DNA of 10,034 nt from Euryarchaeota archaeon UBA88. Lineage in GTDB: Archaea > Thermoplasmatota > Poseidoniia > Poseidoniales > Poseidoniaceae. The notes below the pieces were generated by a model. The model was not told the origin of the DNA, searched no databases, and saw only the letters and a list, made by a program, of their open reading frames with translations. The DNA lies in NCBI GenBank assembly GCA_002499545.1, contig DAME01000039.1, positions 1 to 10,034 of the forward strand, read 5' to 3'. Position 1 is the stretch's first letter. Each line of letters opens with the position of its first letter. A program made the translations under genes and the position numbers. Positions 7,093 through 10,034 of the stretch are shown here, one piece after another.

Positions 7093-7100
7093 AATGAATA
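7093..7100 (-). promoter_or_regulatory. Possible TATA-like box for the lipid kinase gene
   Basis: On the minus strand TATTCATT begins 30 bp before the ATG at 7070, the distance expected for an archaeal promoter with no leader or a very short one. No Shine-Dalgarno precedes that ATG, which also fits leaderless translation. The box is a weak match and supports the start choice only modestly. Confidence 0.35.
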
Positions 7101-7155
7101 CTTCCCTCTTGGATGAAAGCAAGAACTCATGAACACACATGCTATGGCGTTGGTT

Positions 7156-7160
7156 GGAGG
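7156..7160 (+). promoter_or_regulatory. Shine-Dalgarno site for ribD, decides the start
   Basis: GGAGG lies 6 nt before the ATG at 7167. An in-frame upstream ATG at 7113 has no such site and would add 18 residues without resemblance to RibD, so 7167 is preferred. Confidence 0.65.
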
Positions 7161-7166
7161 GTCGTG

Positions 7167-8189
7167 ATGGAGTGGAGTGATGACGATGTCAAGTTCATGA
7201 CACACGCGCTTCAAGTGGCTGAACGAGGTCGTGGAAAAGTTTCTCCAAATCCATTGGTCGGTTGCGTTTTAGTCAAAGACAATGAAGTCATTGCCGAGGG
7301 TTGGCACGACCATCTTGGTGGGCTTCACGCCGAACAAATGGCTATTCACGATGCTGAAACAAACGGTCATTCACCCAACGGTGCAGTAGCGTATGTCACT
7401 CTCGAGCCCTGCAACCATTTCGGACGTACCCCCCCGTGCACTGAAGCCTTGATGTGGGCCGGTATCAAGGAAGTCATCGTCGCGCATCAAGACCCCAATC
7501 CAACGGTTCGTGGTTCAGGAATACAGGTTCTTCACGATGCGGGAATTCGGGTTCGTCAAGGTCTTCTTGAATCAAACGCAAGCGAACAAATGCAACCGTT
7601 CTTGCACTGGTGTGAACACCGAAAACCGCTGGTGACGGTGAAACTGGCAGTTGACCGTAACGGCTCGGTGGATGACCGGAGCGAGCATCCACAACGCTTC
7701 ACCTCAGAGCCGTGCTTGGATAAGGTCCATCTGCTTCGCAGTGAATGCGATGCAATTCTCGTCGGAGTGGAAACCGTCATTCGCGACGACCCCTTGTTGA
7801 CGGTACGGCGAATTACGGCGGACCGGCAGCCTTTGCGTATTGTTATTGACCCGAACCAACGAATGCCGGAATCAGCTGCTTTGCTTCATGACGGGCACGA
7901 AACGATGGTGCTTGGTGAGGATTTCCGTTCTTTGCCAGCCCTTTTGAATTTGCTCGGAGACCGAGAGATTCAACGCCTGATGGTTGAAGGCGGACCCACA
8001 ACTATTCTTGAATTTCTCAAATTAAACCTCGTCGATCAGTTCATTCTTATTCACAGTGAAGTAGAACACGCCTCGGGGTTCGCATCCCGTATCGATGCTG
8101 CGGTGTTGGAAACCGCCGGAATGCTCCTTGATTCGGTTGAATCATGGGGCCAAGAGCGGGTCGAGATTTGGTCAAAACCATCAAAGTAG
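7167..8189 (+). CDS. ribD: Bifunctional riboflavin biosynthesis protein RibD (pyrimidine deaminase / reductase)
   Basis: RibD carries out two steps of riboflavin synthesis: deamination of diaminohydroxyphosphoribosylaminopyrimidine and NADPH-dependent reduction of the ribosyl side chain. The protein is 340 residues, a little under the usual 360-370 of bacterial RibD. The N-terminal deaminase domain (about 1-145) has SPNPLVGCV (26-34), the zinc and catalytic HAE (54-56) and PCNHFGRTPPC (81-91) with zinc ligands Cys82 and Cys91. The C-terminal reductase domain (about 153-336) has KPLVTVKLA, LLRSECDAILVGVETVIRDD (189-208) and the NADPH-site VEGGPTT (273-279). The usual SLDG loop reads DRNG (163-166), a small deviation. 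Most archaea use separate enzymes, with reduction first, so the fused two-domain form suggests a gene of bacterial origin; that is inference. It is divergent from the lipid kinase, and no other rib gene is in the window. Confidence 0.95.
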   Translation: MEWSDDDVKFMTHALQVAERGRGKVSPNPLVGCVLVKDNEVIAEGWHDHLGGLHAEQMAIHDAETNGHSPNGAVAYVTLEPCNHFGRTPPCTEALMWAGIKEVIVAHQDPNPTVRGSGIQVLHDAGIRVRQGLLESNASEQMQPFLHWCEHRKPLVTVKLAVDRNGSVDDRSEHPQRFTSEPCLDKVHLLRSECDAILVGVETVIRDDPLLTVRRITADRQPLRIVIDPNQRMPESAALLHDGHETMVLGEDFRSLPALLNLLGDREIQRLMVEGGPTTILEFLKLNLVDQFILIHSEVEHASGFASRIDAAVLETAGMLLDSVESWGQERVEIWSKPSK

Positions 8190-8206
8190 GCTTGCCCTGC
8201 TAAACA

Positions 8207-8214
8207 TTATACAT
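8207..8214 (+). promoter_or_regulatory. TATA box of a leaderless promoter for the gene at 8235
   Basis: TTATACAT is centred about 25 bp before the ATG at 8235, inside a 45-bp gap after ribD. There is no Shine-Dalgarno between the box and the ATG. Transcription would start at or near the A of the ATG, giving a leaderless mRNA. This is the clearest promoter in the window. Confidence 0.6.
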
Positions 8215-8234
8215 CGCATCCTCGTGCGTTATTT

Positions 8235-8516
8235 ATGTACTGCAGAGTCACACAAATTACCTATGATGCATCGAAGAGAGACGAAGTTATTGCACTGCTT
8301 GAAAGCAAGCGAGCGACCATGCTTGCCCTCCCCGGAATCCAATCGGTGTGCACGGTTGAAACCTCAGAAGGTGAGATCACCAGTTTAGCGGTTTACGACA
8401 CGCAAGAGAACTTTAACGCAGCAGCACCTGAAGTTGGAAAGATCATGGGTGGCTTTGCAGCCTATTTCACCGCACCTCCTGTCGGCAAAGAAGGCCCTAC
8501 GATGTTCTATTTCTGA
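8235..8516 (+). CDS. Small dimeric alpha-beta barrel protein, ABM-like
   Basis: The 93-residue protein has the layout of the antibiotic biosynthesis monooxygenase (ABM)-like superfamily, whose members form dimeric ferredoxin-like barrels. A first strand (MYCRVTQITYD, 1-11) is followed by a helix (14-32) leading into a LPGIQSV turn (32-38), then strands CTVETSEGEITSLAVYDT (39-56), a second helix with EVGKIMGGFAAYF (66-78) and a last strand ending TMFYF. Proteins of this shape include quinol and heme monooxygenases as well as many of unknown function. No catalytic residues can be assigned here, so the specific role is unknown. It has its own TATA box 25 bp upstream and is probably leaderless. 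Its stop lies two bases from the stop of the convergent membrane-protein gene. Confidence 0.8.
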   Translation: MYCRVTQITYDASKRDEVIALLESKRATMLALPGIQSVCTVETSEGEITSLAVYDTQENFNAAAPEVGKIMGGFAAYFTAPPVGKEGPTMFYF

Positions 8517-8518
8517 AG

Positions 8519-9355
8519 TCACTCTTCGACTTCTGAACTACACATATCTGGCGTTTCATCTTGATAGTTGGATGCTTCTGTATCGTATTGTGCCTGGTTG
8601 CTTGCAACTGATGTTTTCAGTAAAAGAATGCAGTCATCTGAGCTGTTAGTCACTTCACCGTTTGATTCTACAGAGTCCACCTTCATCCAAAGGGCTTTTT
8701 CATCGCTGGAAAATGAAACGGTAATGTGTTGAGTCAAACTAATGTCAATCACTTGGGTTTCATTAAAGATTTCAAAACTTTGCTGTCCGGTTGAAATCAG
8801 TGTCAAATCGTCTCCATCGAGGTTCCACATTGAACTAAGGTTTGTTCCATCGGTGTAGGAGTTGTCTTCATGGAATGTGGATTTTTGACCGTCTGAGTTA
8901 ATCCAAGTACCTTCGAGTGGTACACTATTGGATGAAATCATGAATGCGACAACTCCGAGTAAAATCGCGATGATGACCGCACCGCTGATGGCCAGCACTT
9001 TCTTGTCAGAAAACGTCTCCTTCATCTTGTCCATTGACAAACCGTTCATCTTGGGCATCGATGGGAGTCCACTTGAAACAGTGGACTTGGATGACGAGGC
9101 GTTCTGGCTTGTTCCGGTAACTGGAGCATAGGGATTGAATCCTTCAGGTTCTCTCTGGCCGATTTGAGTTGTTCCAACGGGTTGTGGAGCATATGGGTTG
9201 GACGCAACGGGTGCTGGAAGGGGGGCTGGAGCCATCTCTGGAGCAGACGGCATCAGTGAAAAGTCAGGATAGTACTGCTGGGTGAACTGCATAGCCTGTG
9301 GTTCGGCGTAACCTTGGGACAGTAGGCTATCGTAATATTCCCGTGCTTTCGACAT
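8519..9355 (-). CDS. Single-pass membrane protein with N-terminal motif, proline-rich linker and external domain (unknown function)
   Basis: Not recognised as a named family. The 278 residues divide clearly. An N-terminal helical segment (1-32) has YYDSLLSQGYAEPQAMQFTQQYYPDF character, a pattern of two short helices seen in other proteins of marine archaea as far as I recall. A cytoplasmic linker (33-115) is rich in Pro, Ala and Ser and holds two NPYAP copies (53-57 and 74-78). One membrane helix spans about 119-141. The external domain (145-278) starts VPLEGTWINSDGQ and has WNLDGDDLTLIS (177-188), which recalls small lipocalin-like beta-barrel domains (G-x-W, then a W-x-x-D-G-D-x-L strand); this is tentative. 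Cys242 and Cys272 could pair. The ATG at 9355 has a TATA box about 33 bp upstream. N-in topology is supported by Lys118-Lys119 before the helix. Confidence 0.85.
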   Translation of the reverse strand: MSKAREYYDSLLSQGYAEPQAMQFTQQYYPDFSLMPSAPEMAPAPLPAPVASNPYAPQPVGTTQIGQREPEGFNPYAPVTGTSQNASSSKSTVSSGLPSMPKMNGLSMDKMKETFSDKKVLAISGAVIIAILLGVVAFMISSNSVPLEGTWINSDGQKSTFHEDNSYTDGTNLSSMWNLDGDDLTLISTGQQSFEIFNETQVIDISLTQHITVSFSSDEKALWMKVDSVESNGEVTNSSDDCILLLKTSVASNQAQYDTEASNYQDETPDMCSSEVEE

Positions 9356-9382
9356 GCTAACGGGCTTCCCAGTGAAATTGAA

Positions 9383-9391
9383 GATATAAAC
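9383..9391 (-). promoter_or_regulatory. TATA box for the minus-strand gene starting at 9355
   Basis: On the minus strand the sequence reads GTTTATATC, with TTTATA ending 30 bases before the ATG. A start site about 25 bp downstream of the box would leave a leader of only about 8 nt. No Shine-Dalgarno is seen in that leader. Confidence 0.55.
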
Positions 9392-9547
9392 TACTTAGTT
9401 TTCAGATAAGGAATTTCATTGCAAAGCAATTTCCAATTTTTCTTCCAACAGTGGACTTTTCCTCCACCCGTTTTCCCGCAATCAAGAGTGCTGAAGTGAG
9501 TCACCCAGCAGTTCCGCCGGGCGAGTGGCAATACAGATTCGGGGTGA

Positions 9548-9565
9548 AAAGCCAATATTGGCTTT
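9548..9565. promoter_or_regulatory. 18-bp perfect palindrome, candidate operator
   Basis: AAAGCCAATATTGGCTTT is identical to its reverse complement. It lies 47-64 bp upstream of the ATG at 9612 and roughly 20 bp upstream of that gene's TATA-like box. Position and two-fold symmetry suit a site for a dimeric transcription regulator. No T-tract follows, so a terminator is unlikely. The regulator is not visible in the window. Confidence 0.5.
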
Positions 9566-9583
9566 GTTCGCCGGGTTGTAAAC

Positions 9584-9594
9584 TTAAGATATAT
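9584..9594 (+). promoter_or_regulatory. TATA-like box for the gene at 9612
   Basis: TTAAGATATAT is centred about 23 bp before the ATG at 9612, the spacing of a leaderless archaeal promoter. No Shine-Dalgarno lies between the box and the start codon. Confidence 0.5.
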
Positions 9595-9611
9595 GGCAAG
9601 AATAGGGTTTC

Positions 9612-10010
9612 ATGGGCACAGCCGAAGAACGAAAAAACATGCAGTATTTTGGCGCTGCAATTCTTTTCATGGGCATCGTATGGATGTTCAATCTAGGAAA
9701 TCTGTGCACCAACTGGGATTGCTTCAGTTACTTCTGGGGGGCAGCATTCGTCATTGTGATGGGATGCATCACGCTGTTTATTGCAATTTTTGAAGACGAT
9801 GATGAATTTTTGATGCACAAGTTTTGGCTTGGTTTCGTTCTTCCTGCTTTGACAACTATCGGCTACACGTTAATCGCACCGACCGTTTTTCCAGGGCTCC
9901 TGGTCGCTGCGGCAGTGATTTACTACGGTGTTCGCCATGAACCGACTCCAGAACTCACCCTTGGTGGCTTCTTGGGTATTCTCTTCACGCTGCTCTATCT
10001 ACAATTCTAG
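9612..10010 (+). CDS. Small multi-pass membrane protein (unknown function)
   Basis: No family is recognised. The 132-residue protein is almost entirely hydrophobic, with predicted helices near 11-29, 40-60, 70-88, 90-107 and 114-132, so four or five membrane passes. After helix 1 a short loop has LCTNWDCF with Cys32 and Cys37, which may face outside and form a disulfide. An acidic loop EDDDEF (61-66) follows helix 2, and a charged loop RHEPTPE (108-114) precedes the last helix. There is no signal peptide, catalytic motif or obvious transporter signature. The ATG at 9612 is supported by a TATA-like box about 23 bp upstream. It is divergent from the single-pass membrane protein gene and could share regulation through the intergenic palindrome. 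Only 24 bases follow its stop, with nothing supportable in them. Confidence 0.8.
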   Translation: MGTAEERKNMQYFGAAILFMGIVWMFNLGNLCTNWDCFSYFWGAAFVIVMGCITLFIAIFEDDDEFLMHKFWLGFVLPALTTIGYTLIAPTVFPGLLVAAAVIYYGVRHEPTPELTLGGFLGILFTLLYLQF

Positions 10011-10034
10011 ACTTGAAAGTCTGTGCAATGGGTA

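Larger units (their letters stand above)
9356..9611. other. Divergent intergenic region with two promoters and a palindrome
   Basis: The longest non-coding stretch in the window, 256 bp between the divergent genes starting at 9355 (-) and 9612 (+). It holds a TATA box for each gene, an 18-bp perfect palindrome (9548-9565) and a small inverted repeat ATTGC-AAA-GCAAT (9418-9430). A short GTGGA-N7-TCCAC hairpin (9451-9467) and two partial copies of GTTC(C)GCCGGG (9511-9521 and 9566-9575) are also present. No convincing small protein or RNA gene was found in it. Confidence 0.7.

Noticed and set aside
7071..7214. Upstream in-frame ATGs (7130, 7214) for the lipid kinase
   Set aside because: The 7214 start overlaps ribD and its ribosome binding site. 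The 7130 start cannot be excluded, but it has no Shine-Dalgarno or clear TATA box, and the added residues show no family features.
9418..9430. ATTGC-AAA-GCAAT inverted repeat upstream of the gene at 9355(-)
   Set aside because: Five-base arms in AT-rich DNA are expected by chance; it is mentioned only as part of the intergenic description.
9451..9467. A GTGGA-CTTTTCC-TCCAC hairpin resembling the anticodon arm of the tRNA-Ser at 4413-4429
   Set aside because: No acceptor stem, D arm or T arm can be built around it, and the base after the would-be anticodon is a pyrimidine. It is probably a chance hairpin.
9451..9696. An 81-residue reading frame with a GTG start overlapping the intergenic region
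   Set aside because: It overlaps the better supported membrane protein at 9612 in another frame, has no promoter or ribosome binding site, and its composition looks random.

Overview
The window looks like a piece of an aerobic planktonic archaeon, most likely a Marine Group II / Poseidoniales-type euryarchaeon. That is an inference. It rests on TATA-like boxes placed about 25 bp before start codons (leaderless style), several secreted or membrane proteins rich in Asp, Ser, Thr and N-glycosylation sequons, a heme-copper oxidase cluster with large lineage-specific additions, mid-range GC and very tight gene packing. No marker gene in the window proves the lineage.

Region 1 (1-4322, + strand) is a terminal oxidase cluster: the C-terminal two thirds of an A1-type cytochrome c oxidase subunit I, an enlarged subunit III, a subunit IV and a SCO-type copper chaperone. 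The three oxidase subunit genes are tightly linked (ATGA overlap, then a ribosome binding site overlapping the previous stop codon). The SCO-like protein would deliver copper to the oxidase. Its thioredoxin-like fold appears to be split by an insert of roughly 270 residues carrying two copies of a Trp-rich domain and a small Cys-rich motif. This is the most unusual object in the window. Subunit III also carries about 240 extra N-terminal residues with four predicted membrane helices, an acidic loop and a His/Asp-rich loop.

Region 2 (4323-6029) holds a tRNA-Ser(UGA) with a long variable arm and an encoded CCA, followed by a cell-surface protein with a lipobox, an external domain, one membrane helix and a long low-complexity cytoplasmic tail.

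Region 3 (6030-8516) has a lipid/diacylglycerol kinase on the minus strand that ends directly against the surface-protein gene, a divergent bacterial-type bifunctional RibD (riboflavin synthesis, which supplies flavin cofactors), and a small ferredoxin-like-fold protein resembling the antibiotic biosynthesis monooxygenase superfamily with a clear leaderless promoter.

Region 4 (8519-10034) has an unrecognised single-pass membrane protein on the minus strand, a 256-bp divergent intergenic region with a perfect 18-bp palindrome, and an unrecognised multi-pass membrane protein. No mobile elements, CRISPR arrays or rRNA genes were seen.
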